Of a stretch of 64,000 nt of DNA, positions 31,516 through 42,600 are shown piece after piece. The translations under genes and the position numbers were made by a program. The first letter of the stretch is position 1. Each line of letters begins with the position of its first letter. Origin of the DNA: Phytophthora vignae f. sp. vignae (Eukaryota; Oomycota; Peronosporomycetes; Peronosporales; Peronosporaceae); assembly GCA_016169955.1 (NCBI GenBank), contig JABJUM010000017.1, positions 296,001 to 360,000 of the forward strand. The letters are read 5' to 3'. A model generated the notes under the pieces. It was not told the DNA's origin and ran no database searches. It was given only the letters and a program-made list of their open reading frames with translations.

Positions 31516-34500
31516 CCGCGATCGATGCAGACTGCGTCTATGCGTTTGTGGGGACAAGCAAACGGCCGAACGACAAGGACAAGGAACATGTGAAAACGAC
31601 TGAAATTGAAAAGGAGAGAGGGGAAACCCTCGGTGGAGGTGAAAATTGTGGGAAGAATGGAGAAGATGAAGATGGAGATGCAACCGAGGCTTGGGTCTCA
31701 AGCGCGGTGCAGAGTGAACGCCCTGGTCGAACGCCCAGCGGAGTGACCAAGTTACTCCCAGGCGAGAGGCTGGGGTGGTGGTCCGCGCAGAAATTCGACA
31801 AGAGAGCTCGGATGAGGGCTCTGGTCAAGGGTGCGGTCAACGACGCGAGAACGAGGCTTCTGTTGGACACAGGAGCGAATGTAAGTGTGATTTCGGAGAA
31901 GTTTGCGAAGCAGTTGCGGCTGCGTGACATTCAGGGTCACGGCCGCTGTATGGAGATCCAAGGTTTTACGAAGGGAACCATGGCTACGGAGAGGCGAGCC
32001 CTCGTCAAGGTAACCCTCGGTTGGGCGCGTGTGTACGAGTTCGAGTTGTGGATCATGGATCATGGCGCCGGAGTGGACGTAGTCCTCGGCACTGACTTTA
32101 TGATCCCTGCTGGAGTGCGTTTGGACCTGTTTCACGCAACCGCGAGGCTGCCGGACGAGGTCAGCATCCCGCTTATCAAGACTCTAAGCGCACCGGACGA
32201 CCGAGGCTTCGGTCCGCATGTTAACGGCGGCCCATCCGAGGACTTGTACGTTCAGGGTCGAGAGTGTGTGGAGTACCGAGTACAGCGACGCCAACCACAT
32301 CTGGATACACACGAAGTGTGGGTACGTCGCACGAAGTCTCTGCTGCCAACGGTGACGAAGTTTCGGCGGGGCAAGGTCGAGCGGGTACGGTTGACTAATG
32401 CCTACGACCTGTCACGCACACACTCCAGTGTTGCTATGGGTACCGATTGGAGATCTTCCGAGGAACGATGGCTACGTTCGGCTCAACTCGGCCCGATACG
32501 AAGACTGGCAGAAGCTTGCCTATGAGAGCAGCCGTGATGAGGTCGTCTTTGCGCGCGAGTGCGAGGCGTACTCAAAGTGGTTGGCCGCGCAACCGCCGGC
32601 TGTGGATCGACCAACCTACACTCCGCCAACTGGAGTGATGGTCCGACCAGCCGACGACTCGCCCGACCGACGGCTCAGGTTGAGTTGCGCCGAACGATGG
32701 GAACGCGAGCTCGCGAAGCGTGACGAGAGAGAGCAACTTGCTGCCGACGGCTCACCAGTGGGTGATGATCCGGCAGCGCTCTCTCCCCAACCCGCGGAAC
32801 TTGAGCATGCGCGAACCGAAGTCTCGTCTGGGGTGACCGAGGAATCCGTTTACCGAGACGAGACCAACGGGCCTAGCGATGCGGAAGTGTGTTCAGAATC
32901 TAACCTGGACCCGGATGACCCGCGAGGAAGTGATGACAACAGTGGAGATGACGGTGAATCAGAGCTCTCGTACCAGAGTGAAGACTCGGCTGGAGACGAC
33001 AGCCCGATGCTGGTGCTGGAACGCGCCTACGCCTCGGTGGCGACCATGCTGACGGCTGAAGGAGGTGAAAGCGACGCGAAGGACGTCATATCCGAGCACC
33101 AGGCGAACAACATTAACCTGGAAGATTACGCTCACGAACTGGCCTTCCTGCCCGACCTGACCGAAGCCTCGGTTACGGAGTTGGACTACTCGGCTGCGAA
33201 CGTACGGCACCCGGACTTGAGTTGCGGCCGACAAGACCGCGTGGTGAAGGTGCTCCGGAAGCATGAGAAGATTCTGATCTCCAGTGGCAATGCGTTACCA
33301 CCACCTGCCTATGGTGTGGTGTGTGACATCGATGTGCAAGGACATGCGCCTATCAAGCAGAGGGCTCGGCGGATACCCCTCCGACACCTCAAACAGCTCT
33401 ACGAATTGCTCCGAGGGCTGCTGAAGGCAGGGTTGATCGCGTTCTCGAACAGTCCGTGGTCATCGCCGATCGTTATTGTGCTGAAGAAGAATGGCGTCGA
33501 CATCCGATTGTGCATTGATTACAAGATGGTGAACGCCGTCACTGCTATCATGGAGTATGCGATGCCTCTGGTCGACGACTTGCTGACCGACCTAGAGAAG
33601 TATCTGTGGTACTGCTCGCTTGACGCTGCGAGTGGATTTTGGGCTATCATGATGACGCAGAGGGCTCGTCAGATCTCTGCGTTTGTGTGCGCTTTGGGTC
33701 ACTTTGAGTGGCTCCGAATGCCCTTTGGGCTCAAGAATGCGCCCATGATCTATCAACGGATGCTTGACAACGCTCTGTGGGGGTTTGTGCAGCCGAAAGG
33801 TGGATGGAAGCACTACGCGGCGCTGATGGAACAAGCTGAATCGCAGGATCGAGTGATGACTCAAGAGCGGACCGAGCGGTCAGTCGAACCGAGGCCTCGT
33901 ACGGAGCCTTCGCCTACCAAATTTGAGGCAGGACTCGGCTGCAACGGCGTCGGAAACGCGGTGTCTGACCTGATCAACAGTCCTGAGGCCGACATGTTCA
34001 TGGATGGAGAGCCCGATGAATCATCGCTGGTGCCTGTATTCGAGCGACGATCCTTTGTGGACGACATCTGTTTCTGGGGTGAGTCGTTCGATGACTGTTT
34101 GGCTACATTGGACCGGCTCCTGGCGCGGTTCGAAGAGTGTCGTATCAGCGTGAGTTTCACCAAGAGCATCTTCGTTCAACCGAAGGTGGACTTCCTATCC
34201 CACGTGGTGACGCGGAATGGCATCCAAGCGGATCCGAAGAAACTGAAGGCTCTAACCGAGCTTTCGTTTCCACGGTCCAAGAAGGGAGTGCAAGCATTCC
34301 TCGGATCATTGAACTATTACAGTCGATTCATCCAGGACTTCGCCGTGTATGGTGCCGCGCTCTACCAGCTTAAGGACGAGGACTTTGGAGACGGGGGTGA
34401 CCTCTCTGCCGCCAGACGAAGCTTCGCCGCACTGCAACAGAAGGTCGCTGATGCACCGATCCTCCGACACTTCGACCGCGACAGAGATGTCCACGTGATG

Positions 34501-37500
34501 CTGTTCGCCAACGAGTGGGCGCTGAGCACGACGCTAATGCAGGAACACGACGGAACGATGCATCCGGTGCGTTTCTGCGGCCGAGTCCTCAAGGATGCTG
34601 AGATGAACTATCACCCGGCTGAGAAGGAGGTCCTGGCCCTGCTGCAGCTGTTGAAGGTGTGTTACACACAGCTTGCAGGTCGGACCATCCACGTTTATAC
34701 GCGGTTTTCGACGCTCGACTGGGTCCACAAGTCGAAGTCTCTGTTCGGACGTGCGACTCAGTTTGCGGTACTACTGTCTCCGTGGCACTTGGTTGTTACG
34801 CGCGTCAAGGAGAAGGATTGTGCTTTCGCTCAACTCCTCCAGTCGTCGATCACAAGTTTCGTCGACCTTGAGGATTCGTTGGCACCTGTGACTCCACCGA
34901 CACGTGGCTCACCGAGTGTTCGGATGGACCCTCATTTGCTGTATGCACGGCTACCACGTGATTACAGTGGCTATGTGCTCTCTTTCGATGGTTCTGCGAA
35001 GACTGAGAAGCACGGGGGCTACGGAAGTTGTGCGTGGATTCTGTGGAAGCTACCGGGATGGACGATAGTGATCGCTGCGAGTGCTTATCTCGAGGCTACG
35101 ACTGTGAACCTGGCCGAGTACTCGGGTATGAACAATGGTTTGACCGCAGCCTTGGAAACTGGGGCTGAAGACTTGGTAATCGTCGGAGACTCGAGACTCG
35201 CAATCCAGCAATCCCTAGGGGTGATCGCATGTCGTAAGGAAACACTGATGGCACAACTCAACCGACACAAGGAACTGAGATCGAGGTTTCGGTCAGTGAA
35301 GTACCTACATGTTATTCGCGAGTTCAACGCCGCAGCAGACTCTTTGGCGAGCGAGACGTTGGAGAAGAAGGTGTCGGTGACTGTGGACGACGAAACCCGG
35401 ACTGAGGAGCTGGTGCGGCTGAACCGCATCCACGAAGTCATCTACGAACCGTCAACCGAGACTTCGTCACCAACCGACACCTCGCCCACCGAGAAGTCGA
35501 AGGAGGAGACTACGCGTGCCGTAAGCTCAATCCGTGTACTGGACGCATCGGACACGACCCGTCGCAAGAATTTTTTCGACTTCGTGCGGGAACCGCCACA
35601 TGTATCGGCAGTAACCAGACGACAGGTGAAGGAGAGCGAGAGACGGGTCCGCTTTGTAGACGAAGGACAGGTGGTGCCTCAGGAAGATCGTAGTCCTGAC
35701 GTGGAGACCGAACGAACCGACACTGCGGAACCCTCGGACCAGCCAACACAAACGAGACCTGACGCGACGGTGGTTCACGAGCCGAACGCTGAGGACATTG
35801 ACCCTGTTGTGGTGCAAGAGGAACGTCGCCGACGCATTGGTGCGGCGCAAGATGAAGAACTCCGGTGGTCGAATCTCAAGGCGGTCCTGAAGGGAGATGA
35901 GGCGACACTTGGTTACAAAGCCGCGCGGGAGGCATGGAAGATGTCCGATAAGTTCGTGCTAAGTGAGGATGGACTTTTGTATTTCCTCGGCTCGAACCAT
36001 CGGTTCGGCCGTGACCGGTCCGAAGAGTCGACACTACGATTGGTGATCCCGACGACGATGGTCCAGGAAGTGCTACAGAACTGCCACGATTCGTTGGAGG
36101 GTGGACATCAAGGTATCGTCCGGACCTACCACCGCGTGAAGGCAGACTACTACTGGATTGGACTGTTCGCTGATGTGGAACGGCATGTACGCTCGTGCCC
36201 AGATTGCAGCTCGAGTAAGAGTCGTCCGCAACTTCGAGGATACTCACCGGGCAACATCTTAGCTGAGAGACCGCTGCAGATTGTCTCAATGGATTTCGTC
36301 ATCCCGTTGCCGAAGACTCGGCGGGGAAATACGGCGTTGCTGCTGTTTCAGTGCGCGTTCACTGGGTTTGTAATGGGAAAGGCTATGGCCGACACCTCAG
36401 CTCTGTGCGTCGCGCAAGCGTTCGAAGAGTGCGTTTACCGGAGATTCGGAGCTCCTACCCTCATCCGACATGACAGAGACCCTCGCTTCATGGGCGAAGT
36501 CTTTCAAGCGTTCGCGGAAATGATGCAATCGAGGTCTCGGGCCACTCTGAGCTATCGGCCACAAGCCAACGGCCAGCAGGAACGCTCGGTTAAGACGGTG
36601 ATACAGTCCGTCCGAGTGTATGCCGAAGACCCGTTACAACAAGATTGGGACGAGATCGTGGAGAAGCTGATCTTTGCTATCAACAATTCGCAAGATGCCA
36701 CGCGCAAGGACACGCCGTTCTACCTTGTACACGGTTGGGATGCGCGGACGACGCTTCGAGCCATGTCTTCGTCACTGAAACGAGGCCACGGTCGGCAAAC
36801 CGACGCCTTGGCTTGGAGACGAGAAGTCAATCGGCAGCAGGAGATCGCGCTAGAGATGGCCAAAGAGTATCAGGCGACAGAGAAAGCCAAACGGGCCGAG
36901 AAGCACAACGAGGCCCTAAGCCGACGAGAACGAGAGTCCATACCGACAGCTGGCCGAACCCTCAGGCGAAGACTCGGACACAACAGAGCCGACCGATGAC
37001 TCGTCAACCGACACCTCGAAACCGCTCTTCAAGCCGGATGACCGTGTCTGGCTCTACATGGAGCGTGTGAAGCCTGGATTAACGAAGAAGTTGGCGCATC
37101 GCTGGCATGGCCCCTTCCGAATCAAAAAGAAGGTGGACGAATACGCGTATGAGCTAGCCCTACCGGATCGAAGTGGCTACCGGTTCTATCCTGTAGTCCA
37201 TGTGTCGCGACTGAAGGCAGTGAATGAGTTCGGTGACCGGCCGAGGGCTCGGCTGACGGCCGAAGTTACGGATGAAACGAGACTTGACTTTGATGAGGAG
37301 CTCCTACCCGAGGACAGCTTCGAGCCCGACCATCTGGCAGGTGAGTACGAGGTGGAAGCCATCTTGGATGACCGGATGCCGCTCTCGACGAGCACTGAGC
37401 GTGCGGTCAGAGAGTTCAAGGTGAAATGGGTCGGCTACGATGAACCTACGTGGGAACCCGCGTCCAACTTGTCGTGTGGAGGACTGCTGTACGACTATTT

Positions 37501-37558
37501 GCGTGCGAAGCGCAGCGACAGCCGGTTGCGGATGGTCCAAGTTGCAGACGAGGACTAG
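31475..37558 (+). pseudogene. pol: pol of element A: protease, RT, two RNase H domains, integrase, chromodomain; broken
   Basis: Protease LLDTGANVSVIS near 31863. A deletion of about 11 bp near 32405 shifts frame; the next 1500 codons are open (32398-36999). RT: GVVCDIDVQGH near 33315, SPIVIVLKKNGVDIRLC, LDAASGFW, MPFGLKNAP, then about 85 extra acidic residues before FVDD (34054-34065). RNase H 1 (about 34480-34860): the first and third acidic positions are replaced (LFANEWA, VYTRFSTLDW), so it is probably inactive. RNase H 2, archaeal type (about 34970-35370): SFDGSAK, NLAEYSG, VGDSRLAI, AAADSLA, complete. Integrase: zinc region CHDSLEGGHQG...CPDC, DDE at MDFVIP, RHDRDPRF and QQERSVK. A frame change near 36945 precedes MERVKPG and the chromodomain (FKVKWVGYDEPTWEP), which ends at 37558. 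Confidence 0.92.
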
Positions 37559-37843
37559 ACGCGACTGGCGCAACGTGATGAACTGCCGGCGGGGCGATGC
37601 AGCCCGCCTTAGCAGACGAAAAGAACTACTGCATCAACATTACTGCATGTTTACATATTGCATGTATTTTCGAGTGGATTTATCAAGTTGCTCAAGTGGA
37701 GAGATGGAGATTTCAGGCGAAAGTGATTGAATTGGAGACTAATTTGGCCTACGGGCTGGTGTTACGCTAAGACTACGACGAAAGATCCAACCAGCCTGGG
37801 CAGCAAAGAAAGGAAGCGAAATGACGGCTCTGCAGCAGGAACT
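37559..37843. other. Spacer between convergent pol and antisense ORF
   Basis: 285 bp, more AT-rich than its flanks, no ORF. It lies between the ends of two converging frames, so it must hold 3' ends for one or both transcripts. No clear AATAAA is seen. Confidence 0.5.
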
Positions 37844-40800
37844 TCACGGCTGCGAAGCCGACGCAGCATGAGCCAGGACTTGGAGTGAACTCGAACCGGC
37901 GGTAGGGCTCTGGGAGCTGGACTGAACAGTCGCTTCCTCAACCGAGCCCTCCTCTTGGTCGTCTTCGTCAGCAGAGTCTGCGAAGTCATCTCCAGAATTG
38001 GCCGAAGGAGTTGCGACGCTGTCCGATCCAGGGGTAGCGGTGCCATCCGAGCGCTCGGCGGGTTGCGCCGCTCCAGGCGTGACTTCTGAGCTTGGAGGAG
38101 TAGTCGGAACTGGACTTCCAGCCAGAGTCCTAGGGCCATGGTAATCGGTGTATTCCCGCACCCATTGAGCCGAGACCTTGCTCCTGTCAAGTGACGGGTC
38201 AACCACAATCGCGGACGCCACTTGCTGGAGTGTGAACCCACGGGGAATGAACAGCATTGCCCCCCGGTTGCACGGCGCGAACTTGGTGTTGTATGGGTGC
38301 ATGCTGGGCACGGCGATCCAGCAGTTGCGCCAAGGCTCGTGCCCATCGATCTCGATCAGAGCGTCCACCCAGTTGGCGGAAGACGGAAGCCACGAGAGGG
38401 TCTCGAGCGAGTAGTGGAGAACCGAGGGCTTGAACAGCACCTCTGGAGTATAACCGAACTTTCCATCAGCGTCAGGTAGCAATTGAGCCCACCAGTGCTT
38501 GATCTGGATTCGGAGGCGATCCGACCGAGCGTTGCGTTCAGCCGAGTACTTGAGCCACGCAGCCTTGACAGCCTTGAACTCATCCGAGTCCTCTCCAAGC
38601 CGACGACCGAGGTTATCGAGCCATCGCTCGACCGCAGCAGGAGAAATCCAGTGAGCCCGCTCGAACAGCGCGAGCGACAAGTCGTGGCTCTCCGTGGTGC
38701 CGACAGCTCGGCAACAGAATTGGCGCCAGAGCTTGGTGAGCAACGCGACGCCGGTTGCGCGGATCGAGATCGGGACGTCTGGCATGAAGTCGGAGACGTC
38801 GAACAAGCAAGGCTCGGCTGGGAGGCTCTGGACGAATTGCCAGAAGGGATAGGCCGGGTCCGTCCAGTTGCGGAAGGCCTCTATCCCTTCGACCGAGCAC
38901 TCGACCTGAGCAGACGCCGGGACGGGAGACGCGGTACGAACTTCCAGAATCTCCCGCCAACACGCTTCGGCCCCAGGGCTCGCAAACGGGGGCGACAAGA
39001 GCGAGCTGTCGTAGTGCCCGCGGCGAGGGGTCGGATCCCGACGAGCAGATGCCGCGGCCTGACGAGACGAAGCCTCAGTGCGACGCGCTTGAGACTTCGT
39101 CTGGCGGACGGGAACGAGACCAGTCTTCGGCTGTGCAGATCCAGCCCTCGGACGACGAGTCGGCGTGGCTGGATCAGCCGGTGGCGATTGCACCGCAGTG
39201 CGCTGGCGCAGTTGTATCTTGGCCGCCTTGGCCGACACCTTCTTGGGGCTGCGACCCAGCCCGCCACGTGACGACGCCGGAGCCGAGGCGTCTTGATCCG
39301 AGTCCTGGAGGTCCTGAGTCAGATCCACCTCCACCGGGCGACGAGCCGACGGCTTCTCAAGGCCCAGGACCACATCGTCCGGGGCGTTCTCACTTTCCAC
39401 TGCCACCTTGGACTGAAGAGAGGCCACGGTGGAAGCCGAACGCACGGGTCGTTCGTCCTTGCGGGGCTGGATGACGACCGATGCTTCGTAAGGAGAGTCG
39501 TAGTTCAGCACCGGAGGACTAGCCGCACCCGTCTCCTCATCGTCGCCGCCAGCAGGGGGTGCCGAGGAACTTGGAGAACCAGCAGGCGACCCGGGCATGG
39601 ACGACGTGGACGCGTCAGACGAATGTGGAGACGGGGGCGCTGCCGGAAGGCAGGGAACCGACGCCTCAACCGCAGCTGCTGGTACGACAACCGCTTGGCT
39701 CGATGCGTCCGCTCGGCTGGCCGGCGACGCACGAACAACGGGTGGACGCTGAAGCTGGGCTCTGGGTACGCCGGGCGAGGGCTGAGCCGGAGATGGCGTT
39801 CCCTTCACCGGAGGATTCGAGCGACGGCCCAACCGAGACCTTGATTTCCGCACGGGCGACCTCTTGGAAGTAACGGGTGACGCCGCGCCGGTGAGGGGAG
39901 GGGCGGTCGAAGTCTTCCGACGTTTCAAGGACGGGATAATAGGTCCAGAGTCATCCGAGTCCTCGGAGCTGCCGAGCTCCTCGTCGGGATCAACATCGTG
40001 ACTGGTTTGGTCCCGAGCTTTTGCCTTCGGGCCCTGAAGAGTACCAGCAGGAACCGAGCCCTCGTGCGGTCGCTTTTCAAGCGAGGACGTCGCAGCCGAG
40101 AGCTCGAACTCAATTGCCGCGAAGTCTCGGAGAAACTCTTGGAGGACCGGAGGCAGCAGCGAGTCGTCGCCCAAATCCAAGTCCGCCAAGACGAAACGTT
40201 GCTCGTTCAACTGCTGAAGATACGCGTGGAACTTCTTCAAGGTGTCCAAGTAGCGAGACAACCCGTCACGAAAGCTCTGCCGGTCCTTCTTGATGACGGT
40301 ATGGAGACTCGCCAGCGACGCGTCTCGTCTCGAGATCTGCCCCTTCAGGTGGTCGATGATCTCGACGCTCTGGGCGAGGGCTCGGTTAGCAACGGCGAGC
40401 TGTCGGCTGACGGAATCCCGCTCGTCCTTCAGCGCCTTGACGACGAGAGCCAACTCTTCCCGCTCAGCCGAAGCCTGTGCGCACAGCTGCTCGGTGCGGA
40501 GGCGGATGTCGTTCTCATCATTGAGCCGGCGTTCGCTGAGAGCTGCCGCTTCTTCAAGTCGGTTGACCTCGTGACGAAGGGCGTCGATCTCTTCGTCCCA
40601 ACCAAGCGGGCGTAGCGGAGCGTCAGGAGACACCGCTTGAACGACGTCCGCGAGGCTTCGGGCGTCGGCCAGGCCTTGGTCGAGGTCGTAATCGACCCGA
40701 AGAGGCGGGAAGCGGACGAGACCCACCATGAGCTGACCGAGGCTTGCCAGCTGGCGGTCAACGTGCTCCTCCAGACGAGACTCGGAGCGGAGGACTGTCT

Positions 40801-41068
40801 GAGTGACGCTGGCGTCGATCAAGTCCTCCACCGCGGCGGAGAGCGGCCAAGAACCTGGCGTGACCGAAGGCTCAAAGATACTGCTGGGGCCCTGGCCCGA
40901 GGACTCGGGTCGGACTGGACCGCTGGCCGCAGGAGCGGTCGGGCGGCAGAACCTGGCTGGACCCGACTCAGGGTCAACCGAGCCATCCGACCGAACGCTT
41001 GCCGGAGACGAGGGAGGAGACGGAGCTTGTCCTGTGGAGCGGACCGACCCCCCACGCTGACCTTCCAT
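37844..41068 (-). CDS. Antisense ORF of element A, 1074 codons, function unknown
   Basis: Runs opposite to gag-pol between pol and the 3' LTR. First ATG at 41068 (MEGQRGGSVRS); the same frame is open further upstream to a TAG near 41183. Residues 1-80 are Pro/Ser-rich. About 158-334 form a predicted coiled coil (heptad-rich, WDEEIDALRHEVNRLEE onward). About 340-690 are disordered, with acidic (DPDEELGSSEDSDDSG) and basic NLS-like (SLKRRKTS, KRSPVRKSRSRLGRRS) clusters. About 690-950 look folded, with many conserved-looking Trp residues (WREILEV, FRNWTDPAYPFWQF, LWRQFCC, IKHWWAQLL, WRNCWIAVP). The tail is acidic. I recognise no family. A separate frame upstream (41163-41459) matches the antisense N-terminus of D; a 1-nt indel near 41165-41185 would separate the two. 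The plant Tat elements Grande and Retand have antisense ORFs in the same position. Confidence 0.72.
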   Translation of the reverse strand: MEGQRGGSVRSTGQAPSPPSSPASVRSDGSVDPESGPARFCRPTAPAASGPVRPESSGQGPSSIFEPSVTPGSWPLSAAVEDLIDASVTQTVLRSESRLEEHVDRQLASLGQLMVGLVRFPPLRVDYDLDQGLADARSLADVVQAVSPDAPLRPLGWDEEIDALRHEVNRLEEAAALSERRLNDENDIRLRTEQLCAQASAEREELALVVKALKDERDSVSRQLAVANRALAQSVEIIDHLKGQISRRDASLASLHTVIKKDRQSFRDGLSRYLDTLKKFHAYLQQLNEQRFVLADLDLGDDSLLPPVLQEFLRDFAAIEFELSAATSSLEKRPHEGSVPAGTLQGPKAKARDQTSHDVDPDEELGSSEDSDDSGPIIPSLKRRKTSTAPPLTGAASPVTSKRSPVRKSRSRLGRRSNPPVKGTPSPAQPSPGVPRAQLQRPPVVRASPASRADASSQAVVVPAAAVEASVPCLPAAPPSPHSSDASTSSMPGSPAGSPSSSAPPAGGDDEETGAASPPVLNYDSPYEASVVIQPRKDERPVRSASTVASLQSKVAVESENAPDDVVLGLEKPSARRPVEVDLTQDLQDSDQDASAPASSRGGLGRSPKKVSAKAAKIQLRQRTAVQSPPADPATPTRRPRAGSAQPKTGLVPVRQTKSQARRTEASSRQAAASARRDPTPRRGHYDSSLLSPPFASPGAEACWREILEVRTASPVPASAQVECSVEGIEAFRNWTDPAYPFWQFVQSLPAEPCLFDVSDFMPDVPISIRATGVALLTKLWRQFCCRAVGTTESHDLSLALFERAHWISPAAVERWLDNLGRRLGEDSDEFKAVKAAWLKYSAERNARSDRLRIQIKHWWAQLLPDADGKFGYTPEVLFKPSVLHYSLETLSWLPSSANWVDALIEIDGHEPWRNCWIAVPSMHPYNTKFAPCNRGAMLFIPRGFTLQQVASAIVVDPSLDRSKVSAQWVREYTDYHGPRTLAGSPVPTTPPSSEVTPGAAQPAERSDGTATPGSDSVATPSANSGDDFADSADEDDQEEGSVEEATVQSSSQSPTAGSSSLQVLAHAASASQP

Positions 41069-41162
41069 TGGGCAGGTGGGAGTTGGGGCCGGCCGGGTCC
41101 GAGGGCTCGACGTCAAGCAATCCGGACCGACGGAATTGCGGGAAGCCCGGGCAGAGTCAGCC

Positions 41163-41459
41163 TCAACCGAGTCTTGATGGCTCTACCGACGCCCCGCCAG
41201 CACCAGCTGCAACGGGAGTTGGCGACGGAGACGCATCAGGAGCGCCGGGCGCTTTAGCAGCCACAGGCGTGGCCCGGGATACCCCGCTTGCCGAAGCAGA
41301 GGCGGAAGTTGGCATCGCCGAACCCTCGGAAGATGGAACCGAGTCTTCGGGTGGTGAGGGAGGCGGATCGCTGCTCCCAGCTGAGGACGGTTGAGGGGAT
41401 GATGGCAGCTGCACGCAATGGCAGAAGGCACGAGACGACGCAAGGATGGAGATTAGCAA
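41163..41459 (-). pseudogene. Possible displaced N-terminal extension of the antisense ORF
   Basis: 99 codons, Ala/Ser/Pro-rich (SAMPTSASASASGVSRATP), similar in position and frame to the antisense start in element D (501-1). It stops at TGA 41165-41163, just where the main antisense frame becomes open. It is either a frame-shifted start of the same gene or an upstream exon; no convincing splice pair was found. Confidence 0.4.
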
Positions 41460-41651
41460 CAGAAGCTACGGAGCCAAGGCGGCCAGAGGCTTCAGCGAGT
41501 GTCCGAGCTTACCGTGGAATCAAGACTGACAGCTTGGAGGGCAGCAGCTTGCGCCTCTTCCAGAGCGCCAAGTGCGCGCGGCATGGATGCAGAGACGATG
41601 TGCACCTCGGCACTCTCCAGTTCGGCTGGGTCGGGCCGCGGTGAGGGCTGC
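41460..41651. other. Segment before the 3' LTR of element A, with polypurine-like tract
   Basis: No ORF. It ends CGCGGTGAGGGCTGC (41637-41651) directly before the LTR, the position of the plus-strand primer; the G-rich character is weak but shared with B, C and D. The antisense promoter should lie here or in the LTR, read in reverse. Confidence 0.45.
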
Positions 41652-42596
41652 TGTGATGTCGGAAATGGCCGCGCTCGCCGAGGCCTAACGGTCTTGAACT
41701 TGCGAGTGAAAGCCATCCGAGCCCTCTGATTGGTTGCTCTCATTTACCGCGCTAGAGTGACAGATGGATGCTATTTAGTGACAAGGCTCGGTGGGTCATA
41801 ATAAATCCCCACCGAGCCCTCCAAGTAGTCATAGTGGGTACAGGATTTGCCTCTCATTAGGAATTCGGATCTAGCCGAGCAGTCGTCGAGTCGTCGGATC
41901 GGTCCGAAGGCTCGGTTGATACTTGACTTTTGTATAGACGCTAGGGATTAGCAATAGGGAAGGCCTCACAGCCTCTAATCACTAAATCAGAGCAGAATTT
42001 CCCCCCGAAGCCACACAAGGGTCAAGTCCGTCTACCGGTAAGTCTTCGCTTAGCTGTAGAGTCTGGATACGCTCGGCCGACACGGGGTATGTCTGCCGGT
42101 GAGCATAAGGTACATTGACCGAGTGTTCATCCCTGGAAAGGCCAAGAGTGAGTAGTGGCCGAGTGTTGGAGGTATTAGAGACCTCCCTGTACGTTTGTAC
42201 GTTTGTCTGGGTGTGTGGCGAGGCCCCCCCAGTATATTTGACTTCCAGCCGAGACTTCGTCTCGGCGCCCCTGTCCGAGGCCTCGATTGGCCTGGTACCC
42301 TTCCTTCTGAGGGACCACAGTGGGTTACGCGTGAAAGCGCGTGTGTACATTGCATCCTAGCCGTTGCTCGTGGCTAAGGGTGCTCTTATATTTGATTTAC
42401 GGGCTCTACCTACCTGACCGACGCTCGCATAAGGCACATTCCAGCCCGGTGTAAGGGATCGGATCTGGTCTTCAGATTTAATCCCAACAATAAGCGCCGA
42501 CCTTTTAGGAGGGAAGCGTGTTGTTGGTAGGGGCTCATCCCAAAGGCCTTGGCTAGAGGGACGAGAACTCGTTAAATCGTGTTTTCCTACACGACA
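41652..42596 (+). repeat. 3' LTR of element A (945 bp)
   Basis: Same ends as the 5' LTR. Differences seen: five substitutions, a 9-bp indel and two 1-bp indels. GTAAGT lies at 42038-42043. Followed by CGTC, the target duplication. Confidence 0.93.
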
Positions 42597-42600
42597 CGTC

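Larger units (their letters stand above)
27949..42596 (+). mobile_element. Element A: complete 14.6-kb Ty3/Gypsy element with dual RNase H and an antisense ORF
   Basis: Bounded by LTRs (27949-28904 and 41652-42596) and a CGTC target duplication (27945-27948 and 42597-42600). It is inserted in the RT/RNase H region of element G, whose reading resumes on the far side. Order: LTR, primer-binding site, gag, frameshift site, pol (protease, RT, degenerate RNase H, archaeal-type RNase H, integrase, chromodomain), antisense ORF, LTR. The LTRs show five substitutions and three indels. The sense frames carry two stops and at least four frame-changing indels, so this copy cannot make Gag-Pol by itself. 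The orthodox part is like known Gypsy elements. The antisense ORF is the unusual part. Confidence 0.93.

Noticed and set aside
38483..41394. Plus-strand frames of 90-260 codons opposite the antisense ORF
   Set aside because: Shorter, Arg-rich, and changing frame along the region, whereas the minus-strand frame is continuous for 1074 codons with ordered features.
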